A DNA stretch of 64,000 nucleotides from an uncultured Bacillota bacterium (lineage in GTDB: Bacteria > Bacillota_I > Bacilli_A > RFN20 > CAG-826). Of this stretch, positions 46,429 through 55,669 are shown piece after piece. Location of the stretch: positions 1 through 64,000 of the forward strand of contig CALEHV010000023.1 of assembly GCA_937876465.1 (NCBI GenBank), written 5' to 3'. Made by a program: the position numbers and the translations under genes. Position 1 is the stretch's first letter. The number at the start of each line of letters is the position of its first letter. The notes under the pieces are model-generated. The model worked only from the letters and a program-made list of their open reading frames with translations, was not told where the DNA came from and ran no database searches.

Positions 46429-47055
46429 ATGGAAGAAAATAAAGTTGTCAACGCTGAAGCTCCAGTAGCAGAAGCCAAAAAAGAAGCTGCTCCAGAAGTC
46501 GCTCCTAAGAAAGATGTTCGTCATGATGGCAAGAAACACTTTGATAAAGGCGGTAAGAAGCCATTCGCAAAGAAAGACGAACCAAAAGAATACGAAGAAA
46601 TCGTTGTCGATATCAATCGTATTGCTAAAACCGTCAAAGGCGGACGTAGAATGCGTTTCTCAGCCTTAGTTGTTATCGGAAATAAGAAAGGCAAATTCGG
46701 TTTCGGTACTGGAAAAGCCGCTGAAGTCCCAGATGCAATTAAGAAAGCTCTCGAAGCAGCAAAGCGCAACACATACACATTACACATTGTTAAAAAGGGC
46801 GATACAATTGCTCATGAAACATTTGGTAACTTCGGTGCTTGCCACGTATTCTTAAAACCAGCTCCAGAAGGTACTGGAATTATTGCTGGTGGTCCAGTTC
46901 GTGCTATTCTCGAACTCGCAGGAATTCGTAACGTCACATCAAAAGTCTATGGTTCACGTGCTCCAATCAACATTATTCGTGCAACCACAAATGGTTTAAC
47001 AGGTTTAAAGAGCTATGCCCAAGTCCAAGCACTTCGTGGCAAAGCTGATAAATAA
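46429..47055 (+). CDS. rpsE: 30S ribosomal protein S5 with N-terminal extension
   Basis: 208 aa; normal S5 is about 165. The first about 50 residues are a charged Ala/Glu/Lys tail. The core has [20 protein letters not shown] and [20 protein letters not shown]5 acts in mRNA unwinding and accuracy. In most bacteria rpmD (L30) would follow; here rplO comes next. Confidence 0.96.
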   Translation: MEENKVVNAEAPVAEAKKEAAPEVAPKKDVRHDGKKHFDKGGKKPFAKKDEPKEYEEIVVDINRIAKTVKGGRRMRFSALVVIGNKKGKFGFGTGKAAEVPDAIKKALEAAKRNTYTLHIVKKGDTIAHETFGNFGACHVFLKPAPEGTGIIAGGPVRAILELAGIRNVTSKVYGSRAPINIIRATTNGLTGLKSYAQVQALRGKADK

Positions 47056-47090
47056 TCTCACCGAATTAAAAGAAAGAAAGAGGTGCAATT

Positions 47091-47531
47091 ATGAAACTTA
47101 ATGAACTCAAACACGCCGATGGCGCTACAACCAAAGGATATCGTAAAGGTCGTGGCCTTGGTTCAGGAAACGGTAAAAACTGTGGTACTGGTAACAAAGG
47201 TCAAAAGTCACGTTCAGGCGGCTTAAAGGCTCCTGGATTTGAAGGTGGTCAAACTCCTTTATACAGACGTTTACCAAAATTTGGTTTTAAAAACGGTGGT
47301 CACATTGAATATGCTATCGTTAACATTTCATCATTAAACAAATTTAAGGATGGCACAGTTGTCACTCCAGCATTATTAATCGAAAGTGGACTCGTCAAGA
47401 AAGAACTTGATGGTGTTAAAGTCCTTGGAAATGGCGAACTTAAGGTTAAACTTACAGTCAAAGCCAATAAATTCTCCAAGAGTGCTGAAAAAGCTATCGT
47501 TGCTGCTGGCGGCACAGTTGAGGTGATCTAA
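47091..47531 (+). CDS. rplO: 50S ribosomal protein L15
   Basis: 146 aa. [20 protein letters not shown] and [20 protein letters not shown] are typical. L15 is a late-assembly core protein. The 35-bp gap before it contains no L30 remnant that I can see. Confidence 0.97.
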   Translation: MKLNELKHADGATTKGYRKGRGLGSGNGKNCGTGNKGQKSRSGGLKAPGFEGGQTPLYRRLPKFGFKNGGHIEYAIVNISSLNKFKDGTVVTPALLIESGLVKKELDGVKVLGNGELKVKLTVKANKFSKSAEKAIVAAGGTVEVI

Positions 47532-47533
47532 TA

Positions 47534-48904
47534 ATGAAAAAAATCGCCTCCATATTTAAAAACAAAGACATCGTGAACCGTATTTTCTTTACGGTCATGA
47601 TTCTCCTTGTCGTTCGTATTGGTGCGGCGATTACCGTTCCTGGAGTAACTCCAACAGGTCAATTAGCTGAAGCACTTAATAATTCCTCAGCTGTTGCTCT
47701 TATGGATCTCATTGGCGGTGGAGCGTTACAAAACTTCTCCATCTTCGCCCTTGGAGTATCTCCATATATTACCGCTCAGATTATCGTCCAATTATTACAA
47801 AAAGACGTTCTTCCGGCCTTGACCGAGTTATCTAAACAAGGTCAATATGGCCGTAAGAAAACTGAGATGGCAACTCGTTATTTGTCTATTATGCTCGGAG
47901 TTGTCCAAGCATATGGCATTATTAAAACCATGGAAAATAGTGATTATATCACTATCAACATGGATCTTAACTTCTGGACCTACGCATACATTATTACTGT
48001 AATGATTGCAGGTACAATGACAGTTATGTGGCTCGGTGATCAAATCACTGAAAAAGGTCTCGGAAACGGTATTTCCGTCATCATCTTTGCTGGATGTATT
48101 CGTAACATTCCAATTCAAATCTCAACCGCATGGAATACTTGGATTAATCCACAATACTATAAGGAAACTCCTGAACTTATTAAAGGTTCATTCCAGTTCG
48201 CCTTATACATATTGGCATTCCTCCTTATTCTTGCATTCGTTGTCTTCATTGAATTGTCTGTTAGAAAGATCCCAGTTCAACACAGTGGAAAAAGCGGTGG
48301 AACAACAGCAAGTATGGCTAAAGCTAGCTTCTTACCAATCAAGGTAAACTCAGCTGGTGTTATTCCAGTCATCTTCGCTTCATCAATCTTGATGGCTCCA
48401 TCCGTTATTGCTTCATTTATTTCCGCTGACGCTGCAAACGCTGAATGGTTAAAAATATTTGCTATTAATGATACCGTCACTATGCCGGGATTCGACGGTG
48501 CAACATGGCAAATGCCTTGGGGATTACTTATTTATGTAACTCTCATCTTACTATTCGCATTCTTCTATGCATCAATTCAAATTGATCCAGAGAAACTTGC
48601 AGAGAACTTCCGTAAAAACGGCTCTTACATTCCAGGTATCCGTCCAGGTAATGAAACTGAAAGATATGTAAAGAAAGTTGTCAATCGTGTTACATGTATC
48701 GGTGCTATTGCATTAGCATTCATCGCTGCATTACCAATTGTTCTTACTATTACTAGAGTCTTCGGTAACAACTCATCACTTGCTATTGGCGGTACAGGAT
48801 TAATTATTGCTGTCGGTGTCTCTATCGAAATTATGAACCAAATTGATGGTTTATTAGCTGGTAAGACATATGATGAAGTTCAAGCGACAGCTGGAAGGAG
48901 TTAA
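47534..48904 (+). CDS. secY: Protein translocase subunit SecY
   Basis: 456 aa with ten membrane helices. SecY is the channel of the Sec translocon. Markers are RIFFTVMILLVVRIGAAI, the plug region LMDLIGGGALQNFSIFALGV, and GLGNGISVIIFAG. It is placed right after rplO as in most Firmicutes. Confidence 0.97.
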   Translation: MKKIASIFKNKDIVNRIFFTVMILLVVRIGAAITVPGVTPTGQLAEALNNSSAVALMDLIGGGALQNFSIFALGVSPYITAQIIVQLLQKDVLPALTELSKQGQYGRKKTEMATRYLSIMLGVVQAYGIIKTMENSDYITINMDLNFWTYAYIITVMIAGTMTVMWLGDQITEKGLGNGISVIIFAGCIRNIPIQISTAWNTWINPQYYKETPELIKGSFQFALYILAFLLILAFVVFIELSVRKIPVQHSGKSGGTTASMAKASFLPIKVNSAGVIPVIFASSILMAPSVIASFISADAANAEWLKIFAINDTVTMPGFDGATWQMPWGLLIYVTLILLFAFFYASIQIDPEKLAENFRKNGSYIPGIRPGNETERYVKKVVNRVTCIGAIALAFIAALPIVLTITRVFGNNSSLAIGGTGLIIAVGVSIEIMNQIDGLLAGKTYDEVQATAGRS

Positions 48905-48909
48905 TCAAA

Positions 48910-49569
48910 ATGGCTAAAAAGCTAAATATGATTATCATGGGTCCACCAGGCGCTGGTAAAGGAACCCAAGCAAAGAAAATTATCGCAGAATACAATATAC
49001 CACACATCTCCACAGGAGATATGTTCCGCGAAGCAATGGAAGAGGGTACTGAACTCGGCTTACTTGCTAAGAAGTATATTAATGATGGACATTTAGTTCC
49101 TGATGAAGTAACAATCGGTCTCGTGAGAGAAAGATTAGCAAGAGAAGATTGCGCTAAAGGCTTCCTTCTCGATGGATTCCCAAGAACAATTCCTCAAGCT
49201 GAAGCTCTTGAAGTTATGGCTAAAGAAATTGGCAGAGAAATCCAAGTCGTCATCAGCATTAACACTCCAAAAGAGGAGTTATTCCGCAGAATTACAGGTC
49301 GTTTAGTCTGCAAATCATGTGGAGCTCCATATCACAAAGAAAAACGTCAACCAAAAGTTGAAGGTATCTGTGATATATGTGGTGGTCAACTTGTTCAACG
49401 TCCAGACGATAACAAGGACGCTCTTGAAGTTCGTCTTGAACATTATGACAAGGAAACAAAACCACTTCTCGATTTCTATGAAAAGAAAGGACTCTTACAT
49501 ACTCTCGACGGCATGAAAGGTGTAGATGTTCTTATGTATGATATCGATGATATCTTGGAGGGTAAGTAG
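48910..49569 (+). CDS. adk: Adenylate kinase
   Basis: 219 aa. It equilibrates ATP, ADP and AMP. The P-loop is GPPGAGKGTQ; HISTGDMFREAM and GFPRTIPQAEAL follow. The LID has four Cys (CKSC and CDIC), so it is the zinc-bearing form of Gram-positive bacteria. It ends with TAG overlapping the GTG start of map. Confidence 0.97.
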   Translation: MAKKLNMIIMGPPGAGKGTQAKKIIAEYNIPHISTGDMFREAMEEGTELGLLAKKYINDGHLVPDEVTIGLVRERLAREDCAKGFLLDGFPRTIPQAEALEVMAKEIGREIQVVISINTPKEELFRRITGRLVCKSCGAPYHKEKRQPKVEGICDICGGQLVQRPDDNKDALEVRLEHYDKETKPLLDFYEKKGLLHTLDGMKGVDVLMYDIDDILEGK

Positions 49570-50315
49570 TGATTATCATTAAATCACAACGAGAAATAGA
49601 GTTAATGGCCAAGGCCGGACACGTCGTTGCTCTCGTCTTTGACGAGATCAAGGATAAAATCCGCCCTGGCCTAACAACTCAGGATGTCGCTGATATGTGT
49701 GAGAAAATTATCCGCGATGCTGGTGCCTACCCAACCTTCTTAGGTTATGGTGGATTCAAAGGAGCAGTATGCGTTTCTATTAATGATGAACTCGTACATG
49801 GAATTCCTTCCAAACATAGAGTTATCAAAGATGGCGATATTGTCTCAGTTGATGTCGGTGCAACACTTAACGGCTATGTAGGAGACGCTTGTCGTACCTA
49901 CCCAGTCGGCGTATGTAGCGAAAACGCACTTCGACTTATAAAAGTTACAGAAGAAAGCTTTTTTGAAGGTATGAAGTTTGCAAAACCAGGCAATCACTTA
50001 GGTGATATATCTCACGCAATTCAAAGTTATTGTGAATCTCATGGATATTCCTTACCAAGAGATTACACAGGCCATGGAATTGGTTCTCATTTACATGAAG
50101 ATCCATACATTCCAAATTATGGCGAAGCAGGAACTGGTCCAGTTCTTAAAGAAGGAATGTGTCTTGCTGTTGAACCAATGGTCGCAGAAGGACATTACGC
50201 TGTCAGAGTCCAAAAGGACGGTTGGACAGCTAGAATGAAAGATGGCAAATTATCAAGCCATTACGAAAATACCATTGTTATAACAAAAGATGGTTATGAA
50301 ATTCTCACCAAATAG
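49569..50315 (+). CDS. map: Methionine aminopeptidase, type I
   Basis: 248 aa. It removes the N-terminal Met from new proteins. The metal ligands are visible in VDVGATLNGYVGDACRTY, TGHGIGSHLHEDPYIPNYG and AVEPMVAEG. GTG 49569 overlaps the last base of the adk stop, with GGAGGG a few bases before. Confidence 0.97.
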   Translation: MIIIKSQREIELMAKAGHVVALVFDEIKDKIRPGLTTQDVADMCEKIIRDAGAYPTFLGYGGFKGAVCVSINDELVHGIPSKHRVIKDGDIVSVDVGATLNGYVGDACRTYPVGVCSENALRLIKVTEESFFEGMKFAKPGNHLGDISHAIQSYCESHGYSLPRDYTGHGIGSHLHEDPYIPNYGEAGTGPVLKEGMCLAVEPMVAEGHYAVRVQKDGWTARMKDGKLSSHYENTIVITKDGYEILTK

Positions 50316-50330
50316 GAGGAAATCTATATT

Positions 50331-50552
50331 ATGGCAAAAGAAGGAGTCATCGAGGTAGAGGCAACTGTTATCGAGTCGTTACCAAACGCTAACTTTAAAG
50401 TTAAACTCGAAAACGGAGTAGTAATTCAAGCCGGTGTTTCTGGTAAAATCCGTATGCATTACATTCGCATCTTACCAGGTGATAGAGTTACAGTAGAAAT
50501 CTCACCTTATGATTTAACACACGGGCGTATCACATTTAGATACAAAAACTAA
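50331..50552 (+). CDS. infA: Translation initiation factor IF-1
   Basis: 73 aa OB-fold protein that occupies the A site during initiation. [20 protein letters not shown] and [15 protein letters not shown] are nearly canonical. AGGAGGAAA precedes it. Confidence 0.98.
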   Translation: MAKEGVIEVEATVIESLPNANFKVKLENGVVIQAGVSGKIRMHYIRILPGDRVTVEISPYDLTHGRITFRYKN

Positions 50553-50566
50553 ACACGTAGTTATAA

Positions 50567-50698
<132 letters not shown>

Positions 50699-50720
50699 TT
50701 AATAGGAGGAAACAAAATCT

Positions 50721-51098
50721 ATGGCACGTATCGTCGGAGTAGATATTCCAAATGAAAAACGTGTTGTTGTCTCAATCACATATATTTATGGTATTGGTGA
50801 CACAACTGCTAAGAAGATTTGTAAAGACGCAAAAGTTAGCGAAGATATCCGCGTTAAAGATTTAACAGAGGAACAACTCTCAGCTATCCGTCAAGAAATC
50901 TCAAAATACAAAGTTGAAGGTGATCTTCGTAGAGAAGTCGCTCTCAACATCAAACGTTTAACCGAAATCGGTTGTTACCGTGGAATGAGACACCGTAAAG
51001 GTCTCCCAGTTCGTGGTCAACGTACACGTACAAATGCACGTACTCGTAAGGGTAAACGTAAAACAATTGCTAACAAGAAAGTAGCAAGTCAAGGTTAA
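50721..51098 (+). CDS. rpsM: 30S ribosomal protein S13
   Basis: 125 aa. [20 protein letters not shown] and the basic [19 protein letters not shown] tail identify S13, which bridges the subunits and contacts P-site tRNA. Confidence 0.98.
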   Translation: MARIVGVDIPNEKRVVVSITYIYGIGDTTAKKICKDAKVSEDIRVKDLTEEQLSAIRQEISKYKVEGDLRREVALNIKRLTEIGCYRGMRHRKGLPVRGQRTRTNARTRKGKRKTIANKKVASQG

Positions 51099-51116
51099 TG
51101 AAAGGAGCATAATATC

Positions 51117-51506
51117 ATGGCAACAAAAACAACTTCACGTAAGAAAAAAGTTCGTCGTTCCTTTACTAAGGGATGGGCTCATGTTCACAGCACTTTCAAC
51201 AACACAATCATCACAATCACTGATGAAAAAGGTAACGCAATTGCCTGGTCATCAGCTGGTGCACTTGGTTTTAAAGGTGCTAAGAAATCCACACCATTCG
51301 CAGCTCAATTAGCTGGCGAAGCAGCAGGTAAGGCAGCATATGAACAAGGACTTCGTTCTGTCGATGTTGACGTTAAGGGTCCAGGTTCAGGTAGAGAAAG
51401 CGCAATTCGTGCTTTAGCTACAGCAGGATTACAAGTTTTATCAATTACTGACAGAACACCAGTCCCACACAACGGATGCCGCCCACCAAAGAGACCACGC
51501 GGTTAA
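51117..51506 (+). CDS. rpsK: 30S ribosomal protein S11
   Basis: 129 aa. [20 protein letters not shown] and [19 protein letters not shown] are diagnostic. S11 forms the platform near the mRNA exit site. AAAGGAG precedes it. Confidence 0.98.
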   Translation: MATKTTSRKKKVRRSFTKGWAHVHSTFNNTIITITDEKGNAIAWSSAGALGFKGAKKSTPFAAQLAGEAAGKAAYEQGLRSVDVDVKGPGSGRESAIRALATAGLQVLSITDRTPVPHNGCRPPKRPRG

Positions 51507-51524
51507 TATTAGGAGGATAATACT

Positions 51525-52502
51525 ATGTCCAATTTACCAAAACCATTCGTTAAAGCATCATTACAACCAGAAGTTACAAAGGTTGATCAAAAATCAAATT
51601 ACGGCAAATTTGTCGTCACACCACTCGAAAGAGGTTACGGTTTAACAATCGGTAACTCACTTCGTAGAATTCTTTTAGCATCATTACCAGGTGCTTCAGT
51701 CTACGGTGTTGAAATCGAAGGTGCACAACACGAATTCTCAGCTCTTGAAGGAGTTGAAGAAGACGTTACAGCTATTGTCTTAAATCTTAAAGACTTAGTT
51801 CTTTCAATCGGCGATGAACACGATGAAAATGAACCATTAGTTGTTTCAGTCAAAGGACAAAAAGAAGTTAAAGCTTCAGATTTACAACTTCCAGTCGGCG
51901 TTAAGGTTATCAATCCAGATTTAGTCATTGCTCACGTTGCAAAAGATGGCAAACTCAATATGAACATCTATGCAAAAAATGGCCGTGGCTATGTCACAAG
52001 CGATGCAAACAAGACAGACAAAGTTAGTTCAGCTGGTAGATTTATTGCTACTGACTCAAACTATTCACCAGTCGTCCGTGCATCATACTCAGTTGAACCA
52101 ACACGTGTTGACTACGATAGCAAGTTTGATAAATTAACAGTCGAAGTTTGGACAGATGGCAGTATTCTTCCACAAGCTGCTGTTGCATTAGCAGCACAAA
52201 TGCTCATTGTTAACATTCAACCATTCGCAGATCTTGAACAAGGTTACGAAAACCTCAACATGATCAAAGAGGAAGAAGTTAAAGAAGAAGACAGTTTTGT
52301 TGATATGTCAATTGAAGAATTTGATCTTAAATGCAGAGCTTCAAACTGTTTAAAGAGAGCAGGTATTACAACCGTTGGAGAATTGATTAAGAAGACTGAA
52401 GAAGAAATGATGCAAATCAAAAACCTCGGTAAGAAATCACTCAAAGAAGTTAAAGAAAAACTCGCTGAAAAAGGACTTAAGTTCGCTGATTCAGCAGAAT
52501 AA
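51525..52502 (+). CDS. rpoA: DNA-directed RNA polymerase alpha subunit
   Basis: 325 aa. The N-terminal dimerisation domain has GYGLTIGNSLRRILLASLPG. The C-terminal domain, which contacts UP elements and activators, has LKCRASNCLKRAGITTVGEL and KNLGKKSLKEVKEKL. Complete length. AGGAGGATA precedes it. Confidence 0.98.
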   Translation: MSNLPKPFVKASLQPEVTKVDQKSNYGKFVVTPLERGYGLTIGNSLRRILLASLPGASVYGVEIEGAQHEFSALEGVEEDVTAIVLNLKDLVLSIGDEHDENEPLVVSVKGQKEVKASDLQLPVGVKVINPDLVIAHVAKDGKLNMNIYAKNGRGYVTSDANKTDKVSSAGRFIATDSNYSPVVRASYSVEPTRVDYDSKFDKLTVEVWTDGSILPQAAVALAAQMLIVNIQPFADLEQGYENLNMIKEEEVKEEDSFVDMSIEEFDLKCRASNCLKRAGITTVGELIKKTEEEMMQIKNLGKKSLKEVKEKLAEKGLKFADSAE

Positions 52503-52513
52503 GGAGATAAGAA

Positions 52514-52894
52514 ATGGCCGCACAAGGACGTAAAAATGTTCACGGTAAGACCGGTGTTAGATTCAAAGCCGCTTATACCAAGAGCAAACATGAAAATAAA
52601 TTAAGAACTCTTGCTACCACATTAGTTATGGAAGAAAGAGTTAAAGTCACAAGTGGCATGGTTAAAGAACTCAAGAAGTTAGCAGACCATTTAGTCACAT
52701 TAGGCAAACGCGGTGATTTACATGCTCGTCGTCAAGCTGCAAGTGTCCTCCGTTCTGGAGACGCAGTTGCAAAACTCTTCGGCGAACTCGCAGGTCGCTA
52801 TGCCAAACGTAATGGTGGTTACACACGTGCTATTAAAGCAGGTGTCCGCCTCGGAGATAACGCACAAGTCGTTATGGTCGAATACGTCGACTAA
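52514..52894 (+). CDS. rplQ: 50S ribosomal protein L17
   Basis: 126 aa, last gene of the cluster. Start MAAQGRKNVHGKTGVRFKAA, with LATTLVMEERVKVTSGMVKE and the end AGVRLGDNAQVVMVEYVD. AAGGAGA precedes it and a terminator follows. Confidence 0.97.
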   Translation: MAAQGRKNVHGKTGVRFKAAYTKSKHENKLRTLATTLVMEERVKVTSGMVKELKKLADHLVTLGKRGDLHARRQAASVLRSGDAVAKLFGELAGRYAKRNGGYTRAIKAGVRLGDNAQVVMVEYVD

Positions 52895-52910
52895 TCACTA
52901 GACTACATTT

Positions 52911-52939
52911 AGAGAGGTTCATTAATTGCCTCTCTTTTT
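52911..52939 (+). terminator. Terminator of the ribosomal cluster
   Basis: AGAGAGG pairs with CCTCTCT around an 11-nt loop, followed by a T-rich tail. Confidence 0.88.
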
Positions 52940-53024
52940 GTTTTGCCTTAAGCCGTTTAAGCATTCTTTTACTTGAAAAGGTGTAATTCCTTATCAAAAT
53001 ACGTAAAACGCCTAAAACAGTCGC

Positions 53025-53092
53025 TTATTTAAATAATTTGGCTATCTATGAAAACCGATAACTTTGATTATTTAAATACAAAGTATTAAAAT
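53025..53092 (+). promoter_or_regulatory. Promoter with flanking palindromes for the third nuclease
   Basis: TTGATT (53064-53069) and TAAAAT (53087-53092) are 17 bp apart. TTATTTAAATA occurs at 53025-53035 and 53068-53078; the first is part of palindrome TTATTTAAATAA, and TATC/GATA lies between as an inverted pair. The second copy overlaps the spacer just after -35, so it could be a repressor site. Confidence 0.5.
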
Positions 53093-53101
53093 GTACATTA
53101 T

Positions 53102-55519
53102 ATGAAAATACGCAACTTATTCTTAACATTCTCTCTTGCATTATGCGGGAGCGCTGCTGCTATTAGTGCAGTAGCAATTAAATCAGGTAGTCCAGTCCCT
53201 GTTAAAGCTGCAATTCCTTCAGGATTGTATGATGCTGCAGAAAGTGCAGTTGCTTCTAAAAACTGGAGCGGATTATTTAGTGCACTTCAAACTGCATCAA
53301 ATGTAGGCTTCTATTCTGTTGGCTACGATGGACTTTTTGATGTCTATCCAACAAGCGATAAAAGAGCAGATGGAAAACTTAAAGACTGGTATTCAGAAGT
53401 CACTAATTTTACAGTTGATTCAAAAAGATGTGGAAATTACTCTGCTGAAGGTGATTGCTGGAATAGAGAACACTCGGTTCCAAAATCATGGTGGGGTGGA
53501 AGTAAATCAAACCAAGGTTGTGACGCATTCATAGTTGTTCCTACGGATGGAAAAGTTAATGGAATGCGTTCTAACTATCCTTTTGGTGAAGTTGCCAGTG
53601 CAACATATACTTCTAAATCAGGATGCAAACTTGGAAGCAGTAAATTAAGTGGTGTTTCCGATAAAGTATTTGAACCATATGATTCAATGAAGGGCGACTT
53701 CGCAAGATTAAATTTCTATGCAGCTGTTAAATGGAATACAACAAGTTGGAGATCAGGAAACGGTGCTTCAACATTCCAATCAAGTAATGATCAAGCACAT
53801 AACTTTGGATTAACAAATTATGCAAAAGACTTATTCATGAAGTGGCATAAGCTTGACCCAGTTGATGATTTTGAAAGAAATCGTAACGACGCAGTTATGA
53901 ATTCAAGCCAAGGAAACCGTAATCCATTCTTAGACCATCCAGAATATGCAGATTATTTATGGGGAAACGGAGAACCAACTCCAGTCGTAGACCCAGAAAG
54001 CGTTACAGTTAGTCCAAATAGTACATCAGTTGCATATAACAATAGTGTTTCATTAAGCGCAACTGTATTACCATCAAATGCATCTCAAAAAGTCACATGG
54101 AGTTCAAGTGATACTAGTATTGCAACAGTAGTTAATGGTGTAGTTACTGCAAAAGAAAAAGCAGGAACAGTCACAATTACTGCTGCTTCAGTTAAAGAAG
54201 GAGTTAAAGGAACTGCAACTATTACAGTCACAGCACCAACTCCAATTAATGTTACTGGTATTGAAGCAAATAACATTGAGATGGATGCAGGCGAAACTGA
54301 AGATATCGGTTTTGCTCCAATTCCAAGCAATGCATATCCTGCTCCAAAATTTGAATTTACATCAAGTGACAGAACCGTAGCGGTTGTTGGCGCTGATGGC
54401 AAAGTCACAGGACTTAAAGAAGGAACTTCTAACATCACAATTAGAGCCTATCAACCAAATGGCGGCGATGTTACTAAAACTATTACAGTTAAAGTTAATC
54501 CTGCTGGTGCATACACATTAGTTGAAAATGTTTCCACGTTAAAAGATGGAGACAAAATTGTTGTAACTATGGGAGATCCTGAAGGTAGCACCTCTGGTGT
54601 AACTGGATGGGATGGAAATAAAGATGCAACTGTTTCTTCAACACCAAATGATTGGGTAAAATACGAAGTTAAAATCAATAGCAGTAAAGTTTATCTTTAC
54701 GACGCAAACGAATCTTCATATATTGCTACCCCAGGCGGAAACGAATTTAAATACACAACCGAAGTTGGTAGTGCAGGTAATATTAGCGTTGATAGCAACG
54801 GAAATTTCAAATGTGGTGAAAGATTCTTAGCTAAGAACAGTTCTTACTATCGTTTCTACACATCTTTATCAAGTTATGATGGATTCCATGCTTATAAGAA
54901 AGGTTCAGGCGGAGGATCTGTTGATTACATTACATTAGATAAAAGCGAAGCAGAGCTTGGTATTGGCAACACATTAACAGTTAATGTTGTAGACCATTCA
55001 GGAGAAGTCACTTGGTCAAGTAATGATGAATCTGTTGCAACAGTTGATAATGGTGTTATTACTGCAGTTGCTCAAGGTTCAACAAAAATTGTAGCTACAT
55101 GTGGTAGCGCAACTGCTGAGGTTAATGTCTTAGTTAAAGGCGAACCAGGCCCAGTTACTGACTATGTCACATTAGACAAAACTGAATTGCAAATTAAACC
55201 AGGTGAAACAGGAACAATTAATGTTACTTCTTCCTCAGGTACAGTTACTTGGGAAACAAGTGATGCTTCAATTGCAACTGTTGAAAACGGAGTTGTAACA
55301 GGTGTTGCATTAGGCAACGCTACAATTACAGCTAGATGTGGTGATGCTTCAGCAACAGTTAATGTTATAGTTACTGAAAACCCAGCTCCAACACCACAAA
55401 ATAACAATCAAGCAATTGTGATTACTGTCATTGTTATTGGTTCAATAATTGTTCTTGCTGGTGTCGGAGTTACTATCTACTTCGTTGTAAGCAAAAATAA
55501 AAAGAAAGCTAGTAAATAG
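53102..55519 (+). CDS. Exported endonuclease I with multiple Ig-like domains (third nuclease)
   Basis: 805 aa. A signal peptide (NLFLTFSLALCGSAAAISAV) precedes an endonuclease I domain, about residues 40-295, with CWNREHSVPKSWWGG and GCDAFIVVPTDGKVNGMRSN. Bacterial Ig-like Big_2 domains lie near 297-378, 382-467, 618-690 and 700-770. An OB-like beta region sits near 470-610, and a C-terminal membrane helix with KNKKKASK ends the protein. The nuclease domain is of a different subtype from the two at 24195 and 26317 but shares the Ig domain and tail design. The ATG lies 9 nt after the -10 box without Shine-Dalgarno (leaderless). Confidence 0.88.
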   Translation: MKIRNLFLTFSLALCGSAAAISAVAIKSGSPVPVKAAIPSGLYDAAESAVASKNWSGLFSALQTASNVGFYSVGYDGLFDVYPTSDKRADGKLKDWYSEVTNFTVDSKRCGNYSAEGDCWNREHSVPKSWWGGSKSNQGCDAFIVVPTDGKVNGMRSNYPFGEVASATYTSKSGCKLGSSKLSGVSDKVFEPYDSMKGDFARLNFYAAVKWNTTSWRSGNGASTFQSSNDQAHNFGLTNYAKDLFMKWHKLDPVDDFERNRNDAVMNSSQGNRNPFLDHPEYADYLWGNGEPTPVVDPESVTVSPNSTSVAYNNSVSLSATVLPSNASQKVTWSSSDTSIATVVNGVVTAKEKAGTVTITAASVKEGVKGTATITVTAPTPINVTGIEANNIEMDAGETEDIGFAPIPSNAYPAPKFEFTSSDRTVAVVGADGKVTGLKEGTSNITIRAYQPNGGDVTKTITVKVNPAGAYTLVENVSTLKDGDKIVVTMGDPEGSTSGVTGWDGNKDATVSSTPNDWVKYEVKINSSKVYLYDANESSYIATPGGNEFKYTTEVGSAGNISVDSNGNFKCGERFLAKNSSYYRFYTSLSSYDGFHAYKKGSGGGSVDYITLDKSEAELGIGNTLTVNVVDHSGEVTWSSNDESVATVDNGVITAVAQGSTKIVATCGSATAEVNVLVKGEPGPVTDYVTLDKTELQIKPGETGTINVTSSSGTVTWETSDASIATVENGVVTGVALGNATITARCGDASATVNVIVTENPAPTPQNNNQAIVITVIVIGSIIVLAGVGVTIYFVVSKNKKKASK

Positions 55520-55524
55520 CATTT

Positions 55525-55549
55525 AAGAGAGCTTTTAGCTCTCTTTTAA
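55525..55549 (+). terminator. Rho-independent terminator
   Basis: AAGAGAGC-TTTTA-GCTCTCTT followed by TT and an A/T-rich tail. Ends the nuclease transcript. Confidence 0.85.
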
Positions 55550-55619
55550 TTTGTTTGAAACATGATAAATAATATTTTATGATTATTTTAGGAAGGGGAA
55601 CGAAAAGAAAGGAGATAAT

Positions 55620-55661
55620 TTGAGAACAAATTTCTATAAAATCTTTTTGTTCTTAAATTGA
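55620..55661 (+). other. Possible leader peptide or frameshifted signal-peptide start
   Basis: A strong AAAGGAG (55608-55614) lies 5 nt before TTG 55620, which encodes MRTNFYKIFLFLN and stops at TGA 55659-55661. This is just upstream and out of frame (+2) with the protease gene at 55670. The 13 residues read like the basic and first hydrophobic part of a signal peptide. Either a one-base frameshift separates the two, or the short ORF is a coupled leader peptide. Confidence 0.4.
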
Positions 55662-55669
55662 GATGAAAA

